Of a DNA stretch of 64,000 bases, positions 1 through 9,403 are shown one piece after another. A program made the position numbers and the translations under genes. The stretch is from Bacteroidota bacterium (GTDB taxonomy: Bacteria > Bacteroidota > Bacteroidia > Sphingobacteriales > Sphingobacteriaceae): positions 26,684 through 90,683 of the forward strand of contig JABDDX010000001.1 of assembly GCA_013287375.1 (NCBI GenBank), read 5' to 3'. The notes under the pieces were generated by a model. The model had not been told where the DNA came from and made no database searches. It saw only the letters and a list, made by a program, of their open reading frames with translations. Numbering within the stretch: the stretch's first letter is position 1; each line of letters begins with the position of its first letter.

Positions 1-405
1 TTTAATCGCCAGCACCAGGATGTACGCACCGCAAATGGTGTTGATTATGGCGACCTTCCTGACTTTGTAGATTACAACTATGTACAAAAGGTTGCCCGTA
101 TGAACCTTTCGGTTTTAGCGAATTTAGCCATGGCTCCCGCTGAACCTCAAAATGTTGGTGTAGTTACCAGCGACCTCACTAATAAAACTGTTTTAAAATG
201 GGATGCTCCAAAAACAGGGAAAAAGCCTACCGGCTATTATGTGCTTATGCGCGAAACGATCAGCCCGTACTGGCAGGAAAAATATTACGTTACTGATACC
301 ACCGCCACGCTGTATTACTCAAAGGATAACTACTTTTTTGCTGTACAATCGTTAGATGCGGATGGACATGAGAGTCTGCCGGTATTTCCAAAGCCAATAC
401 GGTAG
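1..405 (+). CDS. C-terminal end of a M28-family peptidase-like protein (5' truncated by window edge)
   Basis: Frame is open from base 1 (FNRQHQDVRTANGVDYGDLPDFVDYNYVQKVARMNLSVLANLA...), followed by a fibronectin-like tail; family from recall of similar proteins. Confidence 0.6.
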   Translation, partial: FNRQHQDVRTANGVDYGDLPDFVDYNYVQKVARMNLSVLANLAMAPAEPQNVGVVTSDLTNKTVLKWDAPKTGKKPTGYYVLMRETISPYWQEKYYVTDTTATLYYSKDNYFFAVQSLDADGHESLPVFPKPIR

Positions 406-547
406 TACAATTTGTTTTTAATGTTTATGACATTGCCATTACCACTTAAATCCGCTTGATACAAAACGTATCATTCTTTCCCACTTCTGTATAAATCCAC
501 CCCGTGGATTGCCCATAGTTTTGTATCAACATTAAAAAAACAAAGCA

Positions 548-1366
548 ATGGCAAAAACAATTTTTATTACAGGAGCTTCCCGTGGATTCGGGAAAATATG
601 GGCAGAAGCATTTTTAAAACGTGGCGATAAAGTAGCCGCAACTGCAAGAAATTTAGATACGTTAAATGATTTGGTAGCCACTTATGGTGATGCCATATTA
701 CCGATACAATTAGATGTAAACGACAGAGCAGCTGGCTTTGCCGCTGTTAAAAAAGCAAAGGAAGCATTTGGGAGTATTGATGTGCTGATCAACAATGCAG
801 GCTTTGGTTTATTTGGCGCGATTGAGGAAACAACAGAAGAACAAGCCCGCCAACAGATAGAAACCAATGTATTCGGCTTATTATGGATAACCCAGGCTGT
901 ATTGCCGATTATGCGCGAGCAAGGCCATGGCCACATTATCCAGGTATCAAGTGTATTGGGTGTGGCTACTTTACCGGTATTGGGTATCTACAATGCATCC
1001 AAATTCGCGGTTGAGGGTTTAAGTGAGACATTGGCTGCCGAAGTAAAAGGTTTCGGCATTAAAGTTTCATTGATAGAGCCTAATGGATTTTCAACTGATT
1101 GGGCAGGCGCATCGTCATCTCAAACTGAGCCAATTGAAGCTTATGCAGGTGTTAAAGCAGCCTTCCAGGCAGGGCTTACCGATGATGCATTCGGTAAGCC
1201 TGAAGCAACAACCCCGGCAGTTTTAAAATTGGTTGATAGCGAAAATCCTCCGCTTAGGTTGTTTTTAGGCAAGGTTGCTTATCCATGGGTGAAACAATTG
1301 TACGCAAGCCGTTTAGCCGAATGGGAAGAATGGAGCGAAGTAGCAACTGCAGCTCACGGCCACTAA
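548..1366 (+). CDS. SDR-family NAD(P)-dependent oxidoreductase
   Basis: TGASRGFG N-term nucleotide motif, NNAG, YxxxK (YNASK). Confidence 0.93.
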   Translation: MAKTIFITGASRGFGKIWAEAFLKRGDKVAATARNLDTLNDLVATYGDAILPIQLDVNDRAAGFAAVKKAKEAFGSIDVLINNAGFGLFGAIEETTEEQARQQIETNVFGLLWITQAVLPIMREQGHGHIIQVSSVLGVATLPVLGIYNASKFAVEGLSETLAAEVKGFGIKVSLIEPNGFSTDWAGASSSQTEPIEAYAGVKAAFQAGLTDDAFGKPEATTPAVLKLVDSENPPLRLFLGKVAYPWVKQLYASRLAEWEEWSEVATAAHGH

Positions 1367-1433
1367 TTAAATTCTATTTTATCGTGACAAACCTATGCCG
1401 ATTTCGGTGTAGGTTTGTTTAATTTATAACATC

Positions 1434-2321
1434 ATGAAACACTTCACCAGCATTGCCGAACTACATAAATACAACGGTTTCCCACCGCCTGAGCACCCGC
1501 TGATCAGCCTTTTTCAATGTAATAAGACTTGCAATATCGGGGATCGGGAGTTTACCTCTGATTTTTATATGATCGGTTCCAAAAAATTGAAATCGGGCGT
1601 GGTTTTATATGGCCGTACTAAGTATGACCATGGCAATGGCTCCATGTCGTTTTATAAACCGAGACAAGTGGTTGAGTTCAGGAATTTGGAGTTTGAGGAA
1701 GATGGCTTCCTGATTTTTATTCACGAGGATTTACTAAACGGACATGTGCTGCATCATGAAATAAAAAAGTATGGTTTCTTTGATTATGAAGCAAATGAAG
1801 CATTGCACTTATCGCCCAGGGAAGAAGAAATAGTGTGGGATTTATTTCACAAAATACAAACCGAATACAACAGCAACCCCGATGAATACAGCCGCGATAT
1901 TATGTTAACACATATCGATTCTATATTAAAATATTCGCAGCGTTTTTATAACAGGCAGTTTATCAACCGTACCGAATTATCAGGCAAAACGGTTTCTAAA
2001 TTCAATAAATCACTGGCAACTTATTTTTCAAATGGTGGATTAGCCAAGGGTTTACCTACAGTAAATTATATGGCCGAGCAGCTTAACCTTTCATCAAGGT
2101 ATTTAAGTGACCTGTTAAAAAAGGAAACCGGCAAAACCGCACTTGAGCTGATCCATATTTATTTAATATCGGAAGCAAAGAACTTGCTAATGGTAGCTGA
2201 TCAAAGCGTATCCGAAATAGCCTATACTTTAGGTTTTGAAAACTTGCCTTACTTTTCAAGGCTGTTTAAAAGGGAAGTAGGCATCAGCCCCAATCAGTTT
2301 AAAAAGCAGCTTTATAATTAA
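1434..2321 (+). CDS. AraC-family transcriptional regulator
   Basis: C-terminal double HTH (LNLSSRYLSDLLKKETGKTALELI...VSEIAYTLGFENLPYFSRLFKREVGISPNQF). Confidence 0.95.
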   Translation: MKHFTSIAELHKYNGFPPPEHPLISLFQCNKTCNIGDREFTSDFYMIGSKKLKSGVVLYGRTKYDHGNGSMSFYKPRQVVEFRNLEFEEDGFLIFIHEDLLNGHVLHHEIKKYGFFDYEANEALHLSPREEEIVWDLFHKIQTEYNSNPDEYSRDIMLTHIDSILKYSQRFYNRQFINRTELSGKTVSKFNKSLATYFSNGGLAKGLPTVNYMAEQLNLSSRYLSDLLKKETGKTALELIHIYLISEAKNLLMVADQSVSEIAYTLGFENLPYFSRLFKREVGISPNQFKKQLYN

Positions 2322-3865
2322 TGATCTGATGATGGGATCACTACTTTCTTGGTCTTATCGCGTTTAGCAACAAATAATAGTAGCGGTAATACAATCGCGA
2401 AGAAGGAACCGATCAGGAAAAAGCCATCCAAATAACTGGAAAACGAGGACTGTTTAACTACCACCAGCTCAATTAACTGCATGGCTTTTTGCTTAGCATC
2501 CAGCAAGCCAAAACCCTTTTGCTGAAATAGTTGGGTATAACCGCTAATGCGCGCAATCGAAATTGGGTTATCCGAAGTGATATGCGTAATTAGATCCATC
2601 CGATGCGAGGCGATACGCCGGGCAACATAGGTATTGATGATGGAGATACCGAATGAGCCGCCCAACTGCCGCATCATGTTATTTAACGCCGTGCCTTGCG
2701 GCATATCTTTTGCTTCCAACGATGAAACGGCAAGTGTACCTAACGGTACGGTTAATAAAGCCATGCCTATCGCCCTAAAAATTAAATTCAAAGTAATATC
2801 TGCTGCCGGTGTTTGCAGGTTGATCCTCGACATTGACCAGTTAAAGTAGATAAAACATAAAAAGCCCAATAAAACAATTAATGCCGGTGATACACCCTTT
2901 TGCAGCAACTTGCCGGTTATAATGAGCGCCAAAACGGCTACGATAGATCCGGGTAGTAATAGCAAGCCCGATTGTGTAGGTGTAAAGCCCAGTAAACGTT
3001 GCGCTACAACAGGAGTTAAGTAGATGGAGGTATACATCCCCATCCCCGTAATAAAAGTGAGTACAGCGGCAATGCTTAATGACCTGAACCTTAAAATATG
3101 CAGGTTGACTACCGGGTTTTTGGTATGCAGCTCCCAGATGATAAAAGCAGTAAGGGATAGCGTTGCCAGCACGGTTAAAAAAGTGATATAACCTGCCGCA
3201 AACCAGTCGTCGGTTTGGCCGCGCTCAAGTACTACCTGTAAGGAGCCGATGCCGACAATTAATAACATAATACCCAGCCAGTCTATCTCCCTGATCTTTT
3301 GTTTGATCGGTTCGTACAAAAAGAACATACAGGAAACCGCCGCGGCTATTCCGATAGGTACATTAATGTAAAATATCCATGGCCATGAGTAATTCTCGGT
3401 AATGTAACCACCTAAAGTTGGGCCAATGGTTGGGCCGATAAAAATACCGATTCCGAATAAGGCGCTTGCAGTTGCTTGTTTTTCCTTCGGGAATAACTCA
3501 TAAACTACTGTTGCCGATACAGATAATAATGCACCACCACCCAAACCCTGTAAAAACCTGAATGCCACCAACTCCCAAATACTCGTGGCATTGCCACACA
3601 TAAATGAGCAAACGGTAAACAGTATAATTGAACCAATATAATAATTACGCCGCCCCAGGTTATTGGCTAAAAAGCTAGTCATGGGGATGATGATCACATT
3701 GGCTATGGCGTAGGAGGTAATTACCCAGGATGTGTCCTCCAAAGTTGCGCCCAAATTACCGCTCATGTAATTAAGGGCTACGTTTACTATGGAAGTATCA
3801 ATCAGTTCCATAATTGCGGCGGCAATTACAGTGATGAGGAGGATTTGTCTTTTTATCGGGCTCAT
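2318..3865 (-). CDS. DHA2-family MFS drug efflux transporter (EmrB-like)
   Basis: 14-TM-like sequence, LDTSIVNVAL-like motif (MELIDTSIVNVALNYM), GxxxGPTIGPTLGG motif C. Confidence 0.92.
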   Translation of the reverse strand: MSPIKRQILLITVIAAAIMELIDTSIVNVALNYMSGNLGATLEDTSWVITSYAIANVIIIPMTSFLANNLGRRNYYIGSIILFTVCSFMCGNATSIWELVAFRFLQGLGGGALLSVSATVVYELFPKEKQATASALFGIGIFIGPTIGPTLGGYITENYSWPWIFYINVPIGIAAAVSCMFFLYEPIKQKIREIDWLGIMLLIVGIGSLQVVLERGQTDDWFAAGYITFLTVLATLSLTAFIIWELHTKNPVVNLHILRFRSLSIAAVLTFITGMGMYTSIYLTPVVAQRLLGFTPTQSGLLLLPGSIVAVLALIITGKLLQKGVSPALIVLLGFLCFIYFNWSMSRINLQTPAADITLNLIFRAIGMALLTVPLGTLAVSSLEAKDMPQGTALNNMMRQLGGSFGISIINTYVARRIASHRMDLITHITSDNPISIARISGYTQLFQQKGFGLLDAKQKAMQLIELVVVKQSSFSSYLDGFFLIGSFFAIVLPLLLFVAKRDKTKKVVIPSSDH

Positions 3866-3871
3866 ATATAT

Positions 3872-3887
3872 TATACCAATCGGTATA
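3872..3887. promoter_or_regulatory. Inverted repeat TATACC-AATC-GGTATA, TetR-type operator candidate
   Basis: Read directly; 7 bp upstream of the efflux gene start. Confidence 0.65.
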
Positions 3888-3929
3888 TTTTAAAATGTGA
3901 TTTTGCATAGATATTTCTACCCAGCTCAC

Positions 3930-3951
3930 AAATATACCAATTGGTATATTT
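3930..3951. promoter_or_regulatory. 22-bp perfect palindrome AAATATACCAATTGGTATATTT, second TetR-type operator candidate
   Basis: Perfect palindrome sharing the ATACCAAT..GGTAT core with the previous site. Confidence 0.7.
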
Positions 3952-4205
3952 TAACAAAAGATAATGGATGTCAAATGACGTAGCAATGGCAATGAACTCT
4001 GTTTATTCTCAAAAAAACAGATTCAATACGTATCATGTGCTTCCTCGATTTAGCTTTTTTGTAATAATGTGGTGATAATGTAAAAATCGCATTAAATTTA
4101 GCCCGCTGTTACGCATTTATAAGATACATTATAATATAATTGCACCTTATATAACTGACACGTATTACCCCTATTAATTAATAAGGGATCTCCCTTAAAT
4201 TTACA

Positions 4206-6485
4206 TTGATGAAAAAAACACTCATTATTATTTTCGCCTGCTTGCCGCTATTCACTTTTGCACAAGTTGTTAAACAAGCCGATTTGGTTGAATATATAAA
4301 CCCGCTGATGGGTACGGCATCTAAACCCATCATGTCAAACGGTAATACCTATCCTGCTGTTGCTGTTCCCTGGGGGATGAATTTTTGGACAGCCCAAACC
4401 GGTAAAATGGGAAGCGGTTGGCAATACACCTATGATGCGGATAAAATACGCGGCTTTAAACAAACGCATCAGCCTTCGCCCTGGATGAATGATTACGGCA
4501 TGTTTTCTGTATTTCCTGAAACGGGGAAAGTGATCATCGACGAAAATAAACGCGCCAGTTGGTTCTCGCACAAAGCCGAAACAGCAAAGCCTTATTATTA
4601 CAGCGTTTATCTGGCGGACTATAACGTAACAACCGAAATTACACCTACCGAGCGTACTGCAAATTTCAGGTTCACATTTCCTAAAAGTGATAGCTCACAT
4701 ATTTTGATCGATGCTTTTGATAAAGGATCGTACGTAAAGATCATCCCTGAGAAACACGAAATAATAGGCTATAGCACTAAGAATAGCGATGCTGTACCGG
4801 CAAATTTTAAAGATTATTTTGTTATATATATCGATAAAGATTTTACTGCTACTACCTGGCATGATACTGTAACAGACAAAAACTCATTAGAGTATAAAGG
4901 TAATCATGCGGGTGCCATTATCAGCTTTAAGACTATAGATGGCGAAAAGGTACATATGCGCGTGGCTTCATCCTTCATCAGCATTGAGCAAGCCGAACTC
5001 AATTTAAAACGTGAACTTGGGAACGATAGCTTTGATGTTACCGAACAAAAAGCAAAAGCCATCTGGAACAAAACCTTGAACAATGTGCAGGTTGAGGGCG
5101 GCACTATCGATCAGATGCGCACTTTTTATTCCTGCCTGTATCGCATGCTTTTCTTCCCTAACCGTATGTATGAGGTTGATGCCAAAGGGCAGACTGTACA
5201 TTACAGCGTTTACAATGGCAAAATTATGCCGGGCTACCTGTTTGCAGGCACCGGTTTTTGGGATACCTTCAGGGCTTTATATCCATTCCTGAATATGGTT
5301 TACCCGTCCATCGTTAAAGAAATGCAGATGGGCCTGGTTAATGATTATAAAGAGGGTGGCTGGCTGCCGGAATGGTCGAGTCCGGGTTATGCCGATTGTA
5401 TGGTGGGTAATAATTCCGCATCAATAGTGGCAGAATCATATGTGAAGGGACTTCGCGGATATGATATTGAAACCTTGTACAAAGCATTAATACACGGGGC
5501 TAACAATACCGGGCCAAACGCTACCGGCCGTATCGGGGTGGATTATTACAACACATTGGGTTATGTGCCTTATGATGTAAATATTCATGAAAACGCAGCA
5601 CGTACCTTAGAATATGCTTATGACGATTTTTCAATTTATACATTAGGTAAAGCGCTTGGCAAACCGGCATCAGAGATCGACATCTACAAAAAACGGGCTA
5701 TGAACTACAAAAACCTGTTCGACCCTAGTATAAGGTTAATGCGTGGTAAAAATAAAGATGGTTCGTGGGAAACACCTTTTAACCCGTTTAAATGGGGTGA
5801 TGCCTTTACCGAAGGTAATAGCTGGCACTATACCTGGGGCGTTTTTCAGGATGTTCAAGGCTTGATTAATTTAATTGGCGGAAAGCAAAACTTTGTTGCC
5901 AAACTTGATTCGGTATTTACCCTGCCACCAATATTTGACGATAGCTATTATGGCTACACTATACACGAAATACGCGAAATGCAGGTAGCTGATATGGGCC
6001 AGTACGCGCATGGTAATCAGCCTATACAACACATGATCTATTTATATGGTTATGCAGGTGAACCCTGGAAAACTCAATACTGGGCACGCGAAACAATGAA
6101 CCGCATGTATAGGGCAACACCTGATGGTTATTGCGGCGATGAAGATAATGGCCAAACATCGGCATGGTATGTGTTTTCGGCAATAGGTTTTTACCCGGTA
6201 TGCCCGGTTAGCGGGCAGTATGTGCTAGGTGCTCCATTGTTTAAAAAGATCACCATTAATTTGGAGAATGGTAAAAAACTTATCATCAATTCGCCAAAAA
6301 ACAATGCCGATAACAAATACGTTAATAGCATGACTTATAACGGCAAACCGTATGACTTAAACTGGGTTAGTCACCTGGCTTTAATGCAGGGGGCGGTTAT
6401 CAATATGGATATGTCCGCGACACCCAATAAAGTGCGTGGAATAAAAGCTTCGGATGTGCCTTATTCATTATCAAATGATAAATAA
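4206..6485 (+). CDS. GH92-family glycoside hydrolase (alpha-mannosidase-like), secreted
   Basis: Signal peptide, VNPLMGT-like start (YINPLMGT), GDEDNGQTSAWYVFSAIGFYPVCP. Confidence 0.94.
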   Translation: MMKKTLIIIFACLPLFTFAQVVKQADLVEYINPLMGTASKPIMSNGNTYPAVAVPWGMNFWTAQTGKMGSGWQYTYDADKIRGFKQTHQPSPWMNDYGMFSVFPETGKVIIDENKRASWFSHKAETAKPYYYSVYLADYNVTTEITPTERTANFRFTFPKSDSSHILIDAFDKGSYVKIIPEKHEIIGYSTKNSDAVPANFKDYFVIYIDKDFTATTWHDTVTDKNSLEYKGNHAGAIISFKTIDGEKVHMRVASSFISIEQAELNLKRELGNDSFDVTEQKAKAIWNKTLNNVQVEGGTIDQMRTFYSCLYRMLFFPNRMYEVDAKGQTVHYSVYNGKIMPGYLFAGTGFWDTFRALYPFLNMVYPSIVKEMQMGLVNDYKEGGWLPEWSSPGYADCMVGNNSASIVAESYVKGLRGYDIETLYKALIHGANNTGPNATGRIGVDYYNTLGYVPYDVNIHENAARTLEYAYDDFSIYTLGKALGKPASEIDIYKKRAMNYKNLFDPSIRLMRGKNKDGSWETPFNPFKWGDAFTEGNSWHYTWGVFQDVQGLINLIGGKQNFVAKLDSVFTLPPIFDDSYYGYTIHEIREMQVADMGQYAHGNQPIQHMIYLYGYAGEPWKTQYWARETMNRMYRATPDGYCGDEDNGQTSAWYVFSAIGFYPVCPVSGQYVLGAPLFKKITINLENGKKLIINSPKNNADNKYVNSMTYNGKPYDLNWVSHLALMQGAVINMDMSATPNKVRGIKASDVPYSLSNDK

Positions 6486-6495
6486 ACAAGGTATC

Positions 6496-6544
6496 TACTA
6501 AACAAAAAAAGCTTGCTGATTCAGCAAGCTTTTTTTGTTTAGTA
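6496..6544. terminator. Bidirectional intrinsic terminator
   Basis: 24-bp perfect inverted repeat tactaaacaaaaaaagcttgctga-t-tcagcaagctttttttgtttagta between convergent genes. Confidence 0.9.
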
Positions 6545-6555
6545 TTAATTACAAG

Positions 6556-7515
6556 TTAATTGTAAGCATGATTTACCTCTGATGATGCTAATTGTATCTC
6601 AGGTATTCTGCTTGCTTTTTCAGCGGGTGCTTCTTTATCAATATCAAGTCGTACAACCGGGCCATCGGCGGCAAGCTCACTGCCGGGAACTTTTGATTTA
6701 AATATAGGCCAAAGCAATTGAGCATACCATTGGTCGCCTTCGTAATGAGAGATACCGTAAGCTTTTGGATATTGGCGGGAAATTAACGCTGTACCAAAGG
6801 TAATATCCCACAAGAAAAACATATTCCCAAAATTGCCTTTATAGTAGCCTACGCCATCATCAGTAGTTGCCGCGTGATGCGCATGATGTGTTGCAGGGGT
6901 TGATATTAAACGTTCCAGCACCCAGGCAATAGGATGTAATACTTTGTATTTGTAGAAAGGCTTATCCCACGGAATACTAGAGTGGGCAAGCGTAGTAATA
7001 GTTGATTTAATTACCCTTACCGCGATAGCAGGTATACCCAAACCAAGGTAAACTAATGCTGATGTTAAATATACCTGCGAAAAGAAGAGGGTATAAATAA
7101 GATTCTGACGGCTTGCCATTGCCATACCCATATAACTGGCCGAGTGATGGGTACGGTGAAAACGCCACAACCACGGGATCTCATGATGCAGGCGGTGATA
7201 CCAGTATTGGGTTAAATCGTCGGCAATAGCAATAATGGCGAAGCCCCACAAAAAGGGTACCCATGTAAATACATTTTTAAATCCGGGTAATACAAACGGT
7301 AAAAAGTGCAGCGCAAAGAAAGCGAATACCGGCTGTATAACCAACCGTGGCAATGCAAAGCAGGTAATATCCACCCATCTTTCGTTTTTGGGCCACTTTC
7401 TTTTATATAACCCGAATGAAAATTCGAGTACGCCGATAAAAAATACCAGGAATGGAAATCCAAACCCATTCAGATTCTCCACTATTTTTTTAATGAACTC
7501 AATCGTTGCTTCCAT
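6556..7515 (-). CDS. Sterol desaturase / fatty acid hydroxylase superfamily membrane protein
   Basis: His-box motifs HRLHH, HRTHH, HHAHH. Confidence 0.92.
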   Translation of the reverse strand: MEATIEFIKKIVENLNGFGFPFLVFFIGVLEFSFGLYKRKWPKNERWVDITCFALPRLVIQPVFAFFALHFLPFVLPGFKNVFTWVPFLWGFAIIAIADDLTQYWYHRLHHEIPWLWRFHRTHHSASYMGMAMASRQNLIYTLFFSQVYLTSALVYLGLGIPAIAVRVIKSTITTLAHSSIPWDKPFYKYKVLHPIAWVLERLISTPATHHAHHAATTDDGVGYYKGNFGNMFFLWDITFGTALISRQYPKAYGISHYEGDQWYAQLLWPIFKSKVPGSELAADGPVVRLDIDKEAPAEKASRIPEIQLASSEVNHAYN

Positions 7516-7699
7516 TGTTCAAATTGATTTTGTTGGTTACTGATTTTGTGTTAGCTGCTTTTGGGGTTTTCTTTTCCCATGGTCTTTGGCCGGTTATTGT
7601 AAATGTTAAAAACATTAATGCGATCGGCAGCAGATAGATAAACAGGCTCAGCGCCACGTTTCTTGCTATCCGCTCTTTGGTAGCTTGTTCAATTTTCAT
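7499..7699 (-). CDS. Small single-TM protein (66 aa)
   Basis: One hydrophobic helix; start overlaps upstream ORF (ATGA), end overlaps hydroxylase start, so probable translational coupling. Confidence 0.7.
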   Translation of the reverse strand: MKIEQATKERIARNVALSLFIYLLPIALMFLTFTITGQRPWEKKTPKAANTKSVTNKINLNNGSND

Positions 7700-7869
7700 G
7701 GTTTATTAGTTTTATTAGTTTTTGAAATTTGTTGCTGTGGCTTTGGATCGCCACCTAACGCTTTTTGTGTGACCCATAGGCCACCCGCGATAATGATAAA
7801 AGGCACCAGGGTGATAATAATACCAACCAGGATTTTTTTGCCTAAAATGGATACATCTGATAGTGTCAT
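7696..7869 (-). CDS. Small single-TM protein (57 aa), absent from the ORF track
   Basis: MTLSDVSILGKKILVGIIITLVPFIIIAGGLWVTQKALGGDPKPQQQISKTNKTNKP*; ATGA overlap with next ORF. Confidence 0.7.
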   Translation of the reverse strand: MTLSDVSILGKKILVGIIITLVPFIIIAGGLWVTQKALGGDPKPQQQISKTNKTNKP

Positions 7870-7897
7870 ATATAAATTAGTTTTAATGGTTTATGAT

Positions 7898-9382
7898 TTA
7901 GTTATAGCCGGGATTTTGTTTCAGTTTTGCATTCTGCTGTATTTCTACCAGCGGAATTGGGAATAAGGTGTTTTTTGAAGTAGCTGCTGATTTTGCAGAA
8001 ATTTTATGCAAGGCATCAACCAAAACTGTACCGCCCTGGCGTACCAGGTCGAACCAGCGGTGCCCTTCCTGTATAAATTCTTTTCTTCTTTCCAGAAAAA
8101 CCGAATCCCTGAAAGCAGCTTGGTTTAACCCTGACGTTAAGTTGGCTATTTGGGCACGTGTTCGTACCTGGTTTATCGCGTTATAAGCATCGCTGGTTGG
8201 CCCACCGTTTATTTCATTTAGGGCTTCTGCTTTCATTAATAATACATCCGCATAGCGCAAAACAGGGTAATTAACACCGCTAAGGGATTGTGATGATAAT
8301 GGGCTAAGGCTATAATCAACAAACTTGTTAAAGTATGGCGTGTAAGCATTATTAAAAACCACATTTTGCCCTGTAGCCGCGTTATAAACGGTATTGTAAA
8401 AAGTAACCGCTCTGCGGGTGTCTTTGGCACTAAATAGGTTATATAGACTGGTATCTACAGGTATATCAATAGGGAAGGTGCCGGTGTTGAATGATGTGAA
8501 ACTTTCACTCAGGTATTGTGTGCTGTTTGCTTCGCCTAAGTTGGTTTCAAACTGTACCGAGAAAATGTGTTCAACCCCATTCTTGGTTGCTTTTTGAAAA
8601 GCATCGTAATAATTAGGGAACAGTGCATAGCCATATCCACCGTTTATAACCAGATTCAGCTGTGTAAGCGCATCCGGCCAATCCTGTTGCGTTAAGTATA
8701 CCTTAGCTAATAAAGTGTGCGCGGCACCCGAGGTTGCACGGCCTAAATCGGTAGCACTATATGATTTAGGCAGATTGGTAGCATCTTCTAAATCGGTAAT
8801 AATCTGCGAATAAACCTGAGCAGCAGGCGTGCGTGCAGTCAGTAAATTATCAATATTGGTACTGTTAGGGTTGTGCAGTACCAGAGGCACATCGCCATAC
8901 AGCCGTACAAGATTAAAATACAGTAAGGCCCTGATAAATTTAGACTCCCTTACCAAACGCGCACGTAATGTAGTGTCCATTTGTATTGTCGGAACATTAT
9001 CTATAGCGATATTGGCGCGGTTAATGCCATAATATAGCTGCTGCCAAACCTTTTGCACACGACTGTTTGCCGATATGTAGGTTTCAGTACCCAATGCTCT
9101 TACATCGGGGTTGGTATTGCTTGGGCTATACAATTGGTTATCGCTGGCGTTTTCAACTAATAGATTTAATTGCCTGCCATATAACGGAAAGTCGCCTGCG
9201 GGATCGCTGTTTAATGTGCTGTAAACAGCATTTACAGCTGATGTAGCATCCGACGTGGTTTGATAAAACTGAGAGGATACGATAACTGATTTTGGGTCCT
9301 CCGATAATTTATTGCAGGATGTTAGCCCAGCTACTGCACCTGCCAGTAATAATAGGATTTTATATGATGATATATTTTTCAT
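7898..9382 (-). CDS. RagB/SusD-family outer-membrane lipoprotein
   Basis: Lipobox (AGLTSC), SusD features (ESKFIRALLYFNLVRLYGDVPLV, RRKEFIQEGHRWFDLVR). Confidence 0.96.
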   Translation of the reverse strand: MKNISSYKILLLLAGAVAGLTSCNKLSEDPKSVIVSSQFYQTTSDATSAVNAVYSTLNSDPAGDFPLYGRQLNLLVENASDNQLYSPSNTNPDVRALGTETYISANSRVQKVWQQLYYGINRANIAIDNVPTIQMDTTLRARLVRESKFIRALLYFNLVRLYGDVPLVLHNPNSTNIDNLLTARTPAAQVYSQIITDLEDATNLPKSYSATDLGRATSGAAHTLLAKVYLTQQDWPDALTQLNLVINGGYGYALFPNYYDAFQKATKNGVEHIFSVQFETNLGEANSTQYLSESFTSFNTGTFPIDIPVDTSLYNLFSAKDTRRAVTFYNTVYNAATGQNVVFNNAYTPYFNKFVDYSLSPLSSQSLSGVNYPVLRYADVLLMKAEALNEINGGPTSDAYNAINQVRTRAQIANLTSGLNQAAFRDSVFLERRKEFIQEGHRWFDLVRQGGTVLVDALHKISAKSAATSKNTLFPIPLVEIQQNAKLKQNPGYN

Positions 9383-9403
9383 TTTGTTGTGTTATGGATT
9401 TAA

